64,000 nt of DNA from Levyella massiliensis (GTDB taxonomy: Bacteria > Bacillota > Clostridia > Tissierellales > Peptoniphilaceae): the NCBI RefSeq assembly GCF_000308275.2, contig NZ_HG529490.1, positions 523,695-587,694 of the forward strand, written 5' to 3'. Below are positions 9,322 to 19,119 of this stretch, in pieces. Position numbers and translations under genes: made by a program. The first letter of the stretch is position 1, and each line of letters opens with the position of its first letter. Below the pieces are notes generated by a model. The model made no database searches and was not told the DNA's origin. It worked only from the letters and a program-made list of their open reading frames with translations.

Positions 9322-9862
9322 CGCTTTTCTCCCATAGTGCTTCCACTTCTTCCCGGGACGGTAAATCCTCCAGGGAGGACAAGGTGAAGGCGCGTAAAAA
9401 CTCACGTGTCGTTCGGTACAAAATCGGACGACCGATTTGTTCCAGACGACCGGCTTCTTCGATGAGACCGCGCTCCAGCAACGTATCCAAGGCACTGGAA
9501 CTGCGCACACCGCGGATGGCGTCCACTTCTATGCGCGTCACCGGTTGTTTATAGGCAATGATGGCCAAGGTTTCCAATGCTGAATTGGACAGGCGCTTGC
9601 GCCTAGCTTCCCCGAAGAGTTTTTCAAAATAAGGCGCATGTTCCTTGCGTGTTGTCAGTTGTACGGCATCGCCCACCGTGTGAAGCACCAGACCGCGGCG
9701 CTCATGCTCCATCTCCTCTTTCATCTGCTCCAGTAAATTGCGGCAGGTTTTGACGGGAATTTCCGCCACCTCTGCCAAATCTTTTACAGGCAACGGATCG
9801 CCCCAAACGTAGAGCAGTCCTTCGATTAAAGATTTTAATTCTCGATCATTCTGCATGCTCAT
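9311..9862 (-). CDS. scpB: Segregation and condensation protein B
   Basis: Winged-helix partner of ScpA in the SMC condensin complex. 183 residues; the core motif GEARRKRLSNSALETLAIIAYKQP region is clear. Two start codons are possible, ATG at 9862 or at 9856; the second is better spaced from GGAG. The gene overlaps the end of scpA by 17 bases and the start of rluB by 11. Confidence 0.94.
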   Translation of the reverse strand: MSMQNDRELKSLIEGLLYVWGDPLPVKDLAEVAEIPVKTCRNLLEQMKEEMEHERRGLVLHTVGDAVQLTTRKEHAPYFEKLFGEARRKRLSNSALETLAIIAYKQPVTRIEVDAIRGVRSSSALDTLLERGLIEEAGRLEQIGRPILYRTTREFLRAFTLSSLEDLPSREEVEALWEKSDAD

Positions 9863-10625
9863 TCTCCGTTTCCTGCGGGTCTATCCATTCCAACACGTTT
9901 TCAAATGCTTTGCGATTGCGCATCTTTATGGAAATTTGTTGGCTTTCCGGGTCTTGCTGCAATTCCAGCGCATGGCGACGCGTCAGTTCCAGCATCAATA
10001 AAAAAGTAACGATGACGTTGCTTTTCTTGTAATCTCTGGGATCAAACAAGTCAAGAAAGGTGAAACGTTCGCCCTTCGCAAGCTTTCGACGAATCCGACG
10101 TGCCACCACATCCTCTCCATATTCTTCACGCACCATGACGGATTGCGGTGAAAACTGTGGTCGAGTAACATCACGTCTCTCCTGCCATTCATGTAACGCG
10201 CGAAGCAGATCCTGCGGCGTTCCTTCCAATATTTCTTTTGGCTTGGCACGAAAGCGATCCGGATCTTCACCCATTTTTACATAATAGAGTGCGCCTTCCT
10301 CCTCCAAGATCTGTAAGCGTGCCGCCAATTCTTTATACGTACGATATTCCAGCAGACGAGCAATCATTTCCTCGCGCGTCATGCCGTCATCTTCGTCATC
10401 CTGATCCTTTAACAGCATGCGAACCTTCATCTGCACGAGAATCGAGGCCATACGAATAAAATCGCTCAAATCATCCGGCGGAATGCTATTCTGCTGCATC
10501 ACTGCCAGAAATTGTTCCGTGATTTGAGAGATTTCAATATCGTAAATATCAATTTTTGCTTGTCGCAACAAGGCGAGCAATAAATCCATCGGCCCCGAAA
10601 AGGGCGCTAAGTCCACTTGGATCAA
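9846..10625 (-). CDS. scpA: Segregation and condensation protein A
   Basis: Kleisin subunit that bridges SMC heads for chromosome condensation. The 259-residue protein starts at the family's usual N-terminus (APFSGPMDLLLALLRQAKIDIYDI). The start is a TTG at 10625 with GAGGG six bases upstream; no ATG exists between it and an in-frame TGA further upstream, so TTG is the likely true start. The C-terminal winged-helix region (VIVTFLLMLELTRRHAL) is present. Confidence 0.93.
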   Translation of the reverse strand: MIQVDLAPFSGPMDLLLALLRQAKIDIYDIEISQITEQFLAVMQQNSIPPDDLSDFIRMASILVQMKVRMLLKDQDDEDDGMTREEMIARLLEYRTYKELAARLQILEEEGALYYVKMGEDPDRFRAKPKEILEGTPQDLLRALHEWQERRDVTRPQFSPQSVMVREEYGEDVVARRIRRKLAKGERFTFLDLFDPRDYKKSNVIVTFLLMLELTRRHALELQQDPESQQISIKMRNRKAFENVLEWIDPQETENEHAE

Positions 10626-10680
10626 CGGATCCCTCGTTTCTGTTTCTGTCGTTCGTCAAGCCGTTTCAAACCATCATTTC

Positions 10681-11295
10681 TTAAAGCAGATGAAAAGAAA
10701 AATCCAGCATACCGCTGAGTATTCCTTCCGTGATCGGCTGTGCAATTTTACCGAAAATACCGCTAAACACTAAAATAGGCAACAGCCACTGCGTATAGCG
10801 CTCATAGCGATACACCTGCCAGCGGACGTTTTCAGGGAAAAAGGCAAGAATGACTTTAGAACCATCTAAAGGAGGAATCGGCATCAGATTAAAAACACAG
10901 AAAAATACACCATACGTCATGATCTGTATAAGCAGAGCCTGAAAAAACGGCTGCGAGACATGCGGTAACAAGAGCGCTGCAAGGAGAGCGCTTAAAAAAT
11001 TCACCGTAACCCCGGCCAAAGACGTCGAGAGCATACCGAGTCGTTCATTGTGAAAATTGTCGGAATTGATCGGGACGGGCTTTGCCCAGCCGAAGCGAAA
11101 AACCAAAAGACATAAAAGGCCGATCGGGTCAATGTGCGGCAACGGATTAAACGTAAGTCGTCCGGCGTCCCGTGCGGTGGGGTCACCATTCCACAAGGCA
11201 ACCAGCCCATGCGCAAATTCATGCGAAATGATTGTAAAAAGAATCGCTATGACGGAGGTGATCGTCGTCATCAATGAAAAGTTTTCCGAAAACAT
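10681..11295 (-). CDS. Site-2 protease family (M50) membrane protein
   Basis: A 204-residue, multi-spanning metalloprotease-like protein. The zinc site HEFAH sits near residue 25 in a membrane segment, and the conserved NLMPIPPLDGSK motif gives the third ligand region. About five hydrophobic segments are visible. Members next to scpAB are common in Bacillota; their substrates are unknown. It lies between the NUDIX gene and scpA in the same operon. Confidence 0.88.
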   Translation of the reverse strand: MFSENFSLMTTITSVIAILFTIISHEFAHGLVALWNGDPTARDAGRLTFNPLPHIDPIGLLCLLVFRFGWAKPVPINSDNFHNERLGMLSTSLAGVTVNFLSALLAALLLPHVSQPFFQALLIQIMTYGVFFCVFNLMPIPPLDGSKVILAFFPENVRWQVYRYERYTQWLLPILVFSGIFGKIAQPITEGILSGMLDFSFHLL

Positions 11296-11320
11296 GCCCT
11301 ATCCGTTCTGTCTCTTCTCC

Positions 11321-11875
11321 TTACTGTGCATCGTTTTGATGCATTTTTGCATAGAGAATGGCGATGATGGTTTTGGCATCCGCGATCTCAAAATTCAAGA
11401 CCATGCGGTACAGCGCATCCACCTTATGTTCTTCTACCGTTATAAATTCCGTCGAGTCCTCCTCCAATTTGGACGGCTCAAGGTTTGTTGCCAGAAATAA
11501 ACTCAGTTTTTCATTCGTAAAGCCGGGAGAGGCATAGGCATCTAACAGATATTCCATGTTCTGCGCCTTAAAGCCGATCTCTTCCTGCAATTCCCGCTGT
11601 GCGGCTTCCTGCGGTGATTCGCCCGGCTCTACCAATCCTGCCGGAATCTCCAGGAGACTTTCCTTTACCGCAATGCGATATTGTCGCACCATAATCATGG
11701 TATTGGGGTCCTTCATGGCTAAAATGCCGACACCGCGCTGATGGCCCACAATCTCGCGTTTTGCATAGACCATATTCGGCAATTCCACAGTGTCTACACG
11801 CAAATGCACAATCCGCCCATCATAAATTTCTTCTGATTTTATAATGCGTTCAATATTTTGATTCTCGTCGGTCAT
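11321..11875 (-). CDS. NUDIX hydrolase, ADP-ribose pyrophosphatase-like
   Basis: Hydrolase of nucleoside diphosphate derivatives, most like ADP-ribose pyrophosphatase (NudF). The full Nudix box is present (GLVEPGESPQEAAQRELQEE, then IGF), preceded by the Arg-rich QYR region. 184 residues. The ATG at 11875 overlaps the recN TGA in a 4-base ATGA arrangement with AAGG eight bases upstream; an in-frame ATG nine codons earlier has a poorly spaced site. Confidence 0.9.
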   Translation of the reverse strand: MTDENQNIERIIKSEEIYDGRIVHLRVDTVELPNMVYAKREIVGHQRGVGILAMKDPNTMIMVRQYRIAVKESLLEIPAGLVEPGESPQEAAQRELQEEIGFKAQNMEYLLDAYASPGFTNEKLSLFLATNLEPSKLEEDSTEFITVEEHKVDALYRMVLNFEIADAKTIIAILYAKMHQNDAQ

Positions 11876-13578
11876 GACCTGCCCTTTCGTTGCATTCTCC
11901 ATCGTTTGGCTTGTTCGATCATTTCCTCAGCGCTGGAGCGCGTTGTTTCAGTAATATGTACGCCGCCAATCAGACGTGCCTGCTCGGCGGCTCTTCCTGC
12001 TTCATCCAGTTCACGCATGACGGTGATGGTAGAGGCGCCATGCGTTTCTTTTACAACTTCATAGTGTGTGTCCGCCAACGCCGCAATCTGCGGCAGATGG
12101 GTAATAACGATCACCTGGTGATGCTCCGTCAATCTTGAAATTTTTTCAGCCACAACTTGCGCGGTGCGTCCGCTGATACCCGTATCAATCTCATCGAAAA
12201 TGAGCGTCGGCATAGCGGATATTTCCGAAGCAATGATCTTCATAGCCAACATAAAGCGGGACATTTCTCCCCCGCTGGCAACCTCCGAGAGCGATTGCAT
12301 CGGCTCACCGGGGTTTGTGGAAATGCGAAAATCAATGCGATCGTATCCGTTGCGTCCGATGGACTCAGTTTTGGTAAAGGGGATGGAAAAAGACATGGAT
12401 TTAATCGCCATCTCCAGCATTTCACTCTTTACCCGATCTTCCAATTTATGTGCCGCGTTTCTACGCAAATCATGTAGCGCTGCTGCGTTTTTCTCTAAAG
12501 AAACTTCTAACGATCTATCTTCCTGCCGCAGTTTTTCGCGTTCCGCTTCAATCCCTTGCAACAAGGCAAGGCGCTTTTCAGCTGTGTTGCGAAATGCAAG
12601 AATTTCGCTGAAATTTTGCCCGTATTTCCGTCGCAAATTCTGAAGCATCTGAAAGATCGTATCAATCTCCTGAATGCGCATCGGATCAATAACGATACCG
12701 TTGCGATAACGAGAGAGATCCGAGCGAAGCGTATCGGTTTCCGCTTCAATCTGCCACATCATATCACGCATGTCCGATGCCGATGCGTCGTTTCCCGCCA
12801 ATTCATCAAAAGCCTGTGCGCAACGCAATAAGCCGTCGCGTAAGCCTCGATCACCTTCCAGCGCTTCTGAAAGACGAGCGGCCATGCGCATCCGTTCCGT
12901 TGCCGATACCAGGGATTTATATTCCTGTTCGAGAGCTTCTTCGTTCAAATCCTCCAGATGCGCATCCTCGATCTCTTGGATTTGATAATGTAAGAGATCC
13001 GTTTCTCGCAACACTTCTTCCGGAGAAAGTGCTAAAGCTTGAAGCTTTGCCGCAACTTTTTCGCGGGAAGCAAGATCTTTTTTCAAGCAATCCTTCAGGG
13101 GGATTGCGTCTTTGCCAACATAGGCGTCTAAGAGCGGTAAATAGGTAGAAGGACTTTTCAAGAGATTCTGTGCATTTTGCGCATGAATGTCCAATAAAAG
13201 GGCCATCACCGTGCGCAACGATTGCAACGTGACCGAAATATCGTTCAGCCTCTGTTTGGATCCTTTTGCGGAGAATTCACGTCGTACGATAATATTGCCA
13301 TCCTCATAGGGAATGTCCAACACCTCTAAGCATTCGCGCAATGGAGAACCTTCACAAATTTCTTCCGGTGCCGGTATAAAAACAGCTTCCACGATAGCCG
13401 GCCGCGCTTCATGCAGAATGCGGCGCTCCGAGCGCGCGCCGCGCAAAAAATCTAACGCATCAACAAAAAGGCTTTTACCCGAGCCGGTTTCCCCGGTGAC
13501 TACGGATTCGCCGGGATAAAAGGAAAGTTCGATTTTTTCCAGCAAAGCAAAATGTTGAATCCGCAGTTCGACAAGCAT
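11872..13578 (-). CDS. recN: DNA repair protein RecN
   Basis: SMC-like ATPase of double-strand break repair. 568 residues: Walker A GETGSGKS at 29-36, long coiled coil in the middle (about 160-370), and C-terminal signature SEVASGGEMSRF with Walker B LIFDEIDTGISG. Its ATG overlaps the argR stop by one base (TAATG); the argR-recN pairing is typical of Bacillota. Confidence 0.97.
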   Translation of the reverse strand: MLVELRIQHFALLEKIELSFYPGESVVTGETGSGKSLFVDALDFLRGARSERRILHEARPAIVEAVFIPAPEEICEGSPLRECLEVLDIPYEDGNIIVRREFSAKGSKQRLNDISVTLQSLRTVMALLLDIHAQNAQNLLKSPSTYLPLLDAYVGKDAIPLKDCLKKDLASREKVAAKLQALALSPEEVLRETDLLHYQIQEIEDAHLEDLNEEALEQEYKSLVSATERMRMAARLSEALEGDRGLRDGLLRCAQAFDELAGNDASASDMRDMMWQIEAETDTLRSDLSRYRNGIVIDPMRIQEIDTIFQMLQNLRRKYGQNFSEILAFRNTAEKRLALLQGIEAEREKLRQEDRSLEVSLEKNAAALHDLRRNAAHKLEDRVKSEMLEMAIKSMSFSIPFTKTESIGRNGYDRIDFRISTNPGEPMQSLSEVASGGEMSRFMLAMKIIASEISAMPTLIFDEIDTGISGRTAQVVAEKISRLTEHHQVIVITHLPQIAALADTHYEVVKETHGASTITVMRELDEAGRAAEQARLIGGVHITETTRSSAEEMIEQAKRWRMQRKGRS

Positions 13579-14030
13579 TATTGAATGAACTCCTCAATAT
13601 CTTTTACAAGCACATCCAGCAAGCTAACATCGGTCGGTGCAATAAAGAGTGTGTCAACACCGGCAACGATACCGGCAACATTGTTCAGTTTCGCGTTCGT
13701 AATGGTCATGGAAACCACCGGTGCGCAGTAGATGACAGTCTCAATAATGACCATATTACCGTTGTGATAGACGCTTAAAATGGCAGAACGCAAAATCTTG
13801 TGCAGTCGTTCATTTAACGAATCATGCACAGAGTCCAAGACGGTATACTTGTAGCTTCCCTTTACGGTTTGCACTTTTGAAATGCGCAATTCTTTAATAT
13901 CTCTTGAAATGGTTGCTTGGGTAGCATGTACGCCCTGTTCGCGCAACAGATCAGCAAGCCCCTCCTGCGTCTGTACCTCCTGCTGTTCAATGAGATCCAG
14001 GATCAGACGTTGTCGATTATATTTTTTCAT
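13578..14030 (-). CDS. argR: Arginine repressor ArgR
   Basis: Hexameric, arginine-responsive transcriptional regulator. 150 residues with an N-terminal winged helix (VHATQATISRDIKELRI) and a C-terminal arginine-binding/oligomerisation domain containing GIVAGVDTLFIAP. It sits between ispA and recN, 24 bases after ispA's end in transcription order. No arginine biosynthesis gene is in the window. Confidence 0.96.
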   Translation of the reverse strand: MKKYNRQRLILDLIEQQEVQTQEGLADLLREQGVHATQATISRDIKELRISKVQTVKGSYKYTVLDSVHDSLNERLHKILRSAILSVYHNGNMVIIETVIYCAPVVSMTITNAKLNNVAGIVAGVDTLFIAPTDVSLLDVLVKDIEEFIQ

Positions 14031-14054
14031 CGTTCTTTACCTTTCCTACGCCAA

Positions 14055-14891
14055 TCAATTCTCTGTCGAAACCCCTTGTAATAACGTTAGAAGTCGTTCT
14101 CCATGAGGCAATGCCTTGGCCCTCTGTGCAGCAAGATCAAAGAGCACTGTGCGCATGTCGTTGTTTTCTTCACGCAGGGCCTGCCAATATGTGTATTTTC
14201 CTTCCTTCTCATCCTGTTGTCGGTCGTCTTCATCATCATTCAGTTGAAAAAGTAAGCCGAAAAGATTCCCGAAACGAACGGCATCATTCACATGTCTTTC
14301 ATTGCCGCCGGCAAGAATGCAACCCATGCCGCAAGCCGCTGAAAACAATGCCGACGTTTTTTTCTCCACCATCGCTTGAATCGCTTGCCGGTCGTGGGAA
14401 ATTGGATGCATATCCAGCACCTGACCTCCCAACATCCCTTCCAAACCTACATGACGACTAAGCAAGGTTCCGGCACGACTGATGCGTTGGCTAAGGCTCG
14501 CATCAGCTTCGTCCATTGCGTTAAAAAGGACGATATAGGCACCATTTAACAGCGCATCTCCGCTCAAAAGTGCCTCTGCCTCCCCATAGGCAGCGTGAAC
14601 GGTCAGCTTGCCGCGTCGATAGCGATCATTGTCCATACAAGGCATATCATCATGAATAAGAGAATGCGCATGGATCATTTCCAAAGCACACGCGGCATCC
14701 GTCATTGCTGAAAACCAGGGCAGGTGCGGCGTCGGTTCTTGAATGGCGCTTGCTGCAGCAAATACCATCTGCGGGCGCAGGCGCTTTCCGCCATCCGTTG
14801 CGTAGAACATGCTATCCAGCGCCCGGATCGCTTCCAGACGGTCCCTTAAGCGTGGAAGAAAGACTTCTTGCAGCCAATCCTCAATCCGCAT
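14055..14891 (-). CDS. ispA: Polyprenyl (farnesyl/geranyl) diphosphate synthase
   Basis: Short-chain trans-prenyltransferase that condenses IPP with allylic diphosphates. 278 residues. The first aspartate-rich motif is HDDMPCMDND; the second is the less usual NDDEDD. The ATG at 14891 (GGAGG nine bases upstream) gives the normal N-terminus and overlaps the xseB end by 11 bases. It follows xseA-xseB, the classic order. Together with ispH in the same gene string it supplies isoprenoid precursors. Confidence 0.93.
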   Translation of the reverse strand: MRIEDWLQEVFLPRLRDRLEAIRALDSMFYATDGGKRLRPQMVFAAASAIQEPTPHLPWFSAMTDAACALEMIHAHSLIHDDMPCMDNDRYRRGKLTVHAAYGEAEALLSGDALLNGAYIVLFNAMDEADASLSQRISRAGTLLSRHVGLEGMLGGQVLDMHPISHDRQAIQAMVEKKTSALFSAACGMGCILAGGNERHVNDAVRFGNLFGLLFQLNDDEDDRQQDEKEGKYTYWQALREENNDMRTVLFDLAAQRAKALPHGERLLTLLQGVSTEN

Positions 14892-15114
14892 GATCGGAAA
14901 CCTCCGAATCCAGAATGACCGAAACATCGTTCCCTTCCAAATCCTGTATTTCCAATTCCGCCTTATCCAGTTTTTGATGCAGCTGTTCGCCCAATTCCCG
15001 TGCTTCGCGATACAAAGCGGTGGATTCATCCAGGGTTAAATCATCGCGATCCAATGCTTTGGTCAATTCATCCAGGCGTAACAAGCCTTCTTCAAAACTC
15101 CCTTCAAAGGACAT
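14881..15114 (-). CDS. xseB: Exodeoxyribonuclease VII small subunit
   Basis: 77-residue helical subunit that binds the XseA C-terminus. The family pattern SFEEGLLRLDELTKALDRDDLTLDES is visible. The ATG at 15114 has AAGGAG upstream and overlaps the xseA stop by 11 bases. Confidence 0.93.
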   Translation of the reverse strand: MSFEGSFEEGLLRLDELTKALDRDDLTLDESTALYREARELGEQLHQKLDKAELEIQDLEGNDVSVILDSEVSDHAD

Positions 15115-16300
15115 CCTTCTTCTCCTTATCCTTAACAATGATGCGATACTGATACGCTCCCGAACGCAAATAGTAGGAATCCTCCAAGCGTAAGGCGCCG
15201 GCGAGTACCGGTCGTCCGTTAAGATCCTTAACGGTCCAAGAGGTCTCGGCAAGCCGTTTTTCACGCACTGCTGCCGCCCGACGCACTCTTTCATCAATCG
15301 CATGGCGACGTTTGCGCATGGACTGGCGTAATCTTTCACCGATGACAAGCATATGTTTTTGCAGGCTTTCCGCTTGTTGACGCAAACGCTGAGAGGGCGA
15401 TCGCTTTTCGACCGCTCGCATCACCTGCTCCAATTGCCGTCCTTTTCGATCAAACACCTGCTGCATACGTAACGATAAATGCTTTTGTCGCGTAGCCAAG
15501 GCTCGTAAGAGATCATTGCCGTCCGGAGTGGCCAGAATAGCCGCTTCCGTGGGCGTAGAAGCCCTTCGGTCCGCTGCCAGATCGCTAAGCGTGGTATCCA
15601 CTTGATGGCCGATCGCAGCGATGACAGGCACAGGACACGCCGCAATACAACGCACCAGATGCTCATCATTAAACGCACTCAAGTCCTCGCCGGAGCCGCC
15701 ACCACGTGCCAGCACGACGACATCCAAGGGAGAACTTTTATGCCATAAAGCCAATTGTTGAAACGCCCCACACATGGCTTCCGGTGCCGCCGTACCTTGC
15801 ACGGAGGCAGGAGAAAACAGAATGCGCGCTAAAGGATAGCGTCGATGCACTTCATTGGCAAAATCATGCAAAACCGCACCTTCTGCCGAGGTGATTAAAC
15901 CGATTCGTCGAGGAAAGCGCGGTAAAGAACGCTTACGCGCCGGTGAAAAGAGACCTTCCGCCGCTAATTTTCGGCGTAGCTGATCCAGGGCAACGAGCAA
16001 CTTGCCCTGCCCCTGTTCCTCCACCGATAGTGCGCGCAGTTCAAACTTTCCTTGTTCTTTATAGACCATGGCGGCAGCCGTGAGGAGAATGCAATCTCCT
16101 TCTTTGGCCGTCGCCGGTAAAACGCCGTTAAAATCCACACAGTGCACGAGTGCACCGTCGTCTTTTAAGTCAAAAAAGATATGGCGTCCGCGAGAGAGAT
16201 TCACAATCTCCCCTTCTACGCGCAGTCGCTTCAAAATCGGATCATCACGGACGATGCGATCCAAGTAGAGTACAAGTTCCGAAACTTTAATGGGTTTCAT
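15104..16300 (-). CDS. xseA: Exodeoxyribonuclease VII large subunit
   Basis: Catalytic subunit of the single-strand-specific exonuclease VII. 398 residues: N-terminal OB fold (about 1-100, with GRHIFFDLKDDGA), then the catalytic domain with ARGGGSGEDLSAFNDE and the GHQVDTTLSDLAADRRASTP motif, then a basic helical region. The ATG at 16300 sits inside the end of nusB (14-base overlap) and has no strong Shine-Dalgarno site, suggesting translational coupling. Confidence 0.95.
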   Translation of the reverse strand: MKPIKVSELVLYLDRIVRDDPILKRLRVEGEIVNLSRGRHIFFDLKDDGALVHCVDFNGVLPATAKEGDCILLTAAAMVYKEQGKFELRALSVEEQGQGKLLVALDQLRRKLAAEGLFSPARKRSLPRFPRRIGLITSAEGAVLHDFANEVHRRYPLARILFSPASVQGTAAPEAMCGAFQQLALWHKSSPLDVVVLARGGGSGEDLSAFNDEHLVRCIAACPVPVIAAIGHQVDTTLSDLAADRRASTPTEAAILATPDGNDLLRALATRQKHLSLRMQQVFDRKGRQLEQVMRAVEKRSPSQRLRQQAESLQKHMLVIGERLRQSMRKRRHAIDERVRRAAAVREKRLAETSWTVKDLNGRPVLAGALRLEDSYYLRSGAYQYRIIVKDKEKKDVL

Positions 16301-16778
16301 CGTATTTATCGGAGGGCAAATCCTCCGGATTCGGAATCTTAGCAGCATCCACCTGAATGCCGAATTCCTTCGTCAAGGTGCCCGACTGCAAATCTTTCAC
16401 CAACGATGACAGAACACCGTTGATAAACTTGTAGGTTTGCTCATCGGAATAGCGTTTAGCTATTCCCACGCATTCATGAATGGTAACCACCGTCGGAGCG
16501 AAATCGGTAAAAAGAATTTCATTGATAGCTACGCGCAAAATGGCCCTATCAATCGCATGCAAACGCTGTGCCGTCCAATCACGCAAATAGTCCTCCATTA
16601 TCCGATCAATCTCGGATTGATGGGCGTGTAAAAGACGCAAAGAATCTGCCAAATAGGCATTTTCCTCCGGCAACTCGTGGGCACGAAGCAGTTCCTGTGC
16701 CGAAAATGGATCCGCCGCATTCATATCTTGCTCGTAGACCAGTCGAACGAGCCATTCCCGTTGTTCTTGACGTCTCAT
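16287..16778 (-). CDS. nusB: Transcription antitermination factor NusB
   Basis: All-helical RNA-binding factor of rRNA antitermination. 163 residues; begins RRQEQREWLVRLVYEQDM and carries the family motif RVAINEILF...VTIHECVGIAKRYSDEQTYKFINGVL. The ATG at 16778 is one base after the efp stop and lacks an obvious ribosome binding site, so translation probably depends on efp. Encoded in an efp-nusB-xseA string. Confidence 0.94.
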   Translation of the reverse strand: MRRQEQREWLVRLVYEQDMNAADPFSAQELLRAHELPEENAYLADSLRLLHAHQSEIDRIMEDYLRDWTAQRLHAIDRAILRVAINEILFTDFAPTVVTIHECVGIAKRYSDEQTYKFINGVLSSLVKDLQSGTLTKEFGIQVDAAKIPNPEDLPSDKYDETH

Positions 16779-16779
16779 A

Positions 16780-17337
16780 TCACACGCGGGACAAATAGTC
16801 GCCTGTACGAGTATCGATCTTAATCTTGTCGCCGATGTTGACAAACAGCGGCACGTTGATCGTTGCGCCGGTTTCCACCGTAGCCGGTTTTGTGGTGTTG
16901 GAAGCGGTATCGCCACGTACGCCGGGTTCCGTCTGCGTGACTTCCAATTCAACAAAGTTCTGCGGCGATACGCTGAACGCATTTCCCTTGTAGAACTTCA
17001 TGATGGCCAAATCACTCTCACGAATGAATTTCATGGCGTCCGCCGCCACATCACCTTCCAGTGCAAACTGTTCGTAGCTTTCCGGATCCATGAAGTAATA
17101 TAAAGCGCCGTCCGAATACAGATATTGCATTTCCTTTGTTTCAATGCGGGCTTCCTCGAATTTATCATTCGGGTTAAAGGTAACGTCCTTTGAACCGCCG
17201 CCCATGACCGAGCGAATTTTAGCGCGCACGAAGGCCGCACCTTTTCCGGGCTTAACATGCTGAAAGTCTATAATTTCATACACGTCGTTCTCGTAGACAA
17301 AAGTCGTTCCTTTTCTTAAATCATTCGCAGATAACAT
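16780..17337 (-). CDS. efp: Translation elongation factor P
   Basis: Rescues ribosomes stalled on polyproline stretches. 185 residues, normal length; the loop KPGKGAAF carries the lysine that is modified in many bacteria. First gene of the efp-nusB-xseA-xseB-ispA-argR-recN string, behind a consensus promoter, with a GAGG-type site before the ATG at 17337. Confidence 0.97.
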   Translation of the reverse strand: MLSANDLRKGTTFVYENDVYEIIDFQHVKPGKGAAFVRAKIRSVMGGGSKDVTFNPNDKFEEARIETKEMQYLYSDGALYYFMDPESYEQFALEGDVAADAMKFIRESDLAIMKFYKGNAFSVSPQNFVELEVTQTEPGVRGDTASNTTKPATVETGATINVPLFVNIGDKIKIDTRTGDYLSRV

Positions 17338-17365
17338 ATATCCTCCTCAAGGTTTTATCGTATTT

Positions 17366-17394
17366 ATTATAGCAGTCCGCCCGAAGTGATACAA
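17366..17394 (-). promoter_or_regulatory. SigA-type promoter of the efp operon
   Basis: Minus strand TTGTAT (17389-17394), 17-base spacer, TATAAT (17366-17371). The -10 lies about 30 bases before the efp start codon. This is one of the best housekeeping promoters in the window. Confidence 0.8.
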
Positions 17395-17451
17395 TTTTTC
17401 CTCCGTTTTTATGAATGTAATTCCATTTCTGACGAATGATAATACACTCTT

Positions 17452-18999
17452 CTAAAAAACACTACTCCGGCGCCATTCCTCCGCGGCACGCCGATATTGA
17501 AACGCCTCTGCGACGGCACTTGATGTAATATAATCGCATTCGTCCAAATCAGCAATCGTGCGTGCTACGCATAGCAGGCGTTTCTGTGCGCGATAAGAAA
17601 GCGCATAGTGTTCGGAAAGCTGACGCAGCAATTGCTCCGCTTTATCGGATAACTGTAGTAATGCTGCCGGCAAGGTGTCAGGAAAACGAGCATTGACCGA
17701 AAAGTCGAAGGGCCGATAGCGCTCTATCTGCCGTTTGCGTGCCATGACAATATGTTCGCGCATCGACGCACTGTCAGCGCCGCTTTTCGATATAACCGTG
17801 ACATCCTCCTGTGACGTCATTCGCGTACTTATGGTAAATACCATATCCATGCGATCAAGTAGTGGTCCCGATAGGCGTGCGCGATAGCGTTTAATGGCGG
17901 ACGGCGAGCAGTTGCAGGTATGATCGGGATCGCCAAGATATCCGCATAAGCAGGGGTTGGCTGTGGCAAGCAGTTGGAAGTCCGTCGGCGCTTCCACCCG
18001 GCGTCGTGCCCTGGAAATGGTTATATGGTGTTGTTCCAGCGGGGTGCGTAAACCATTCAGTGCCTTTATGGAAAATTGAGGCATCTCATCTAAAAATAAA
18101 ATCCCATGATGTGCGAGCGAAATCTCTCCCGGAATCGGCGGATTGCCGCCTCCCAGTAAGGCAGCAGGCGTAATCGTATGGTGTGGCGTTCGAAAGGGCG
18201 GCATCGGGTGTGCGTGGACAGATAGACCGCAAGCGGAGTGCACGCGTAGTACTTCAACTTCCTCCTCCGGGGTAAGCCACGGTAAGATACTCGGCACACG
18301 AGAAATGGCCATACTCTTCCCCACACCAGGAGGCCCGATCAATAACAGAGAATGTCTGCCGGCTATGGCAACTTCCAATAGACGTTTCAGCGGTTCCTGT
18401 CCCTTCAAGTCACGAAAATCAGGCAAGTCGTTGCGCCACTCTTCCGGTTTTTTGTCGCAATGTCGTCCGATGATCGCACCGCAATCGATTTGTCCCCGAC
18501 ACTTAGCAACGGCTTCTTGCAATGAAGTCACCGGAATAAATTGCATCCCTCCGATTTCCATGCATTCCTTGAGATTCTCCAATGGTAGATAAACAGTTGT
18601 AATACCGGCTTTTTGGAGTGTCAATACCATGGCAAATGCTCCGGGTACAGGACGACAGTGCCCATCCAATGACAATTCGCCTAAAAAAGCCACTGTTTCG
18701 AGTAATGATGGTTCCAAGGCACCCATCGCCGCCAATAAGGTGACAGCAATGGGCAAATCCCATTGGGTGCCGCCCTTTGGCACATCTCCCGGATACAGAT
18801 TGACCACGATGCGTCCCGGCGGTAAGCGTATCCCCATGGATACGATGGCCGAACGGATGCGCTCCCTGGCCTCTTGAATTGAAGTGCCGGCAAGTCCCAC
18901 GATATAGAATTGAGAGAAGCCGCCTAAAATTTGCGTTTCCACGGTTACCGGTTCTGTCGCCAGTCCTTCAAAATGACAAGATGTTGTTTTTGCAAGCAT
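17452..18999 (-). CDS. comM: YifB/ComM family Mg-chelatase-like AAA+ ATPase
   Basis: 515 residues. N-terminal Lon-S5-like fold (YIVGLAGTSIQEARERIRSA), central AAA+ domain with Walker A GPPGVGKS and Walker B GILFLDEMPQF, a CxC/zinc-like insert (CLCGYLGDPDHTCNC) and a C-terminal helical domain. In naturally competent bacteria ComM is a helicase that promotes branch migration during recombination; its role elsewhere is less clear. The ATG at 18999 has AAAAGGAGG seven bases upstream. Confidence 0.92.
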   Translation of the reverse strand: MLAKTTSCHFEGLATEPVTVETQILGGFSQFYIVGLAGTSIQEARERIRSAIVSMGIRLPPGRIVVNLYPGDVPKGGTQWDLPIAVTLLAAMGALEPSLLETVAFLGELSLDGHCRPVPGAFAMVLTLQKAGITTVYLPLENLKECMEIGGMQFIPVTSLQEAVAKCRGQIDCGAIIGRHCDKKPEEWRNDLPDFRDLKGQEPLKRLLEVAIAGRHSLLLIGPPGVGKSMAISRVPSILPWLTPEEEVEVLRVHSACGLSVHAHPMPPFRTPHHTITPAALLGGGNPPIPGEISLAHHGILFLDEMPQFSIKALNGLRTPLEQHHITISRARRRVEAPTDFQLLATANPCLCGYLGDPDHTCNCSPSAIKRYRARLSGPLLDRMDMVFTISTRMTSQEDVTVISKSGADSASMREHIVMARKRQIERYRPFDFSVNARFPDTLPAALLQLSDKAEQLLRQLSEHYALSYRAQKRLLCVARTIADLDECDYITSSAVAEAFQYRRAAEEWRRSSVF

Positions 19000-19050
19000 A
19001 GTTTCCTCCTTTTCTTTAGTGTAAAGGAGAAGCGATCTCAGCGAATTCCA

Positions 19051-19080
19051 ATAAAAAGAACGCGTGTTTCCACGCGTTCC
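19051..19080 (-). terminator. Intrinsic terminator after rluD
   Basis: Perfect 9-base stem 19058-19066 with 19071-19079, four-base loop, then TTTTTATT on the minus strand. It closes the lspA-ung-rluD unit before comM. Confidence 0.9.
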
Positions 19081-19119
19081 CATTTGATTCAAAAAGTGTA
19101 AAAGTGTTCCATAACCGTC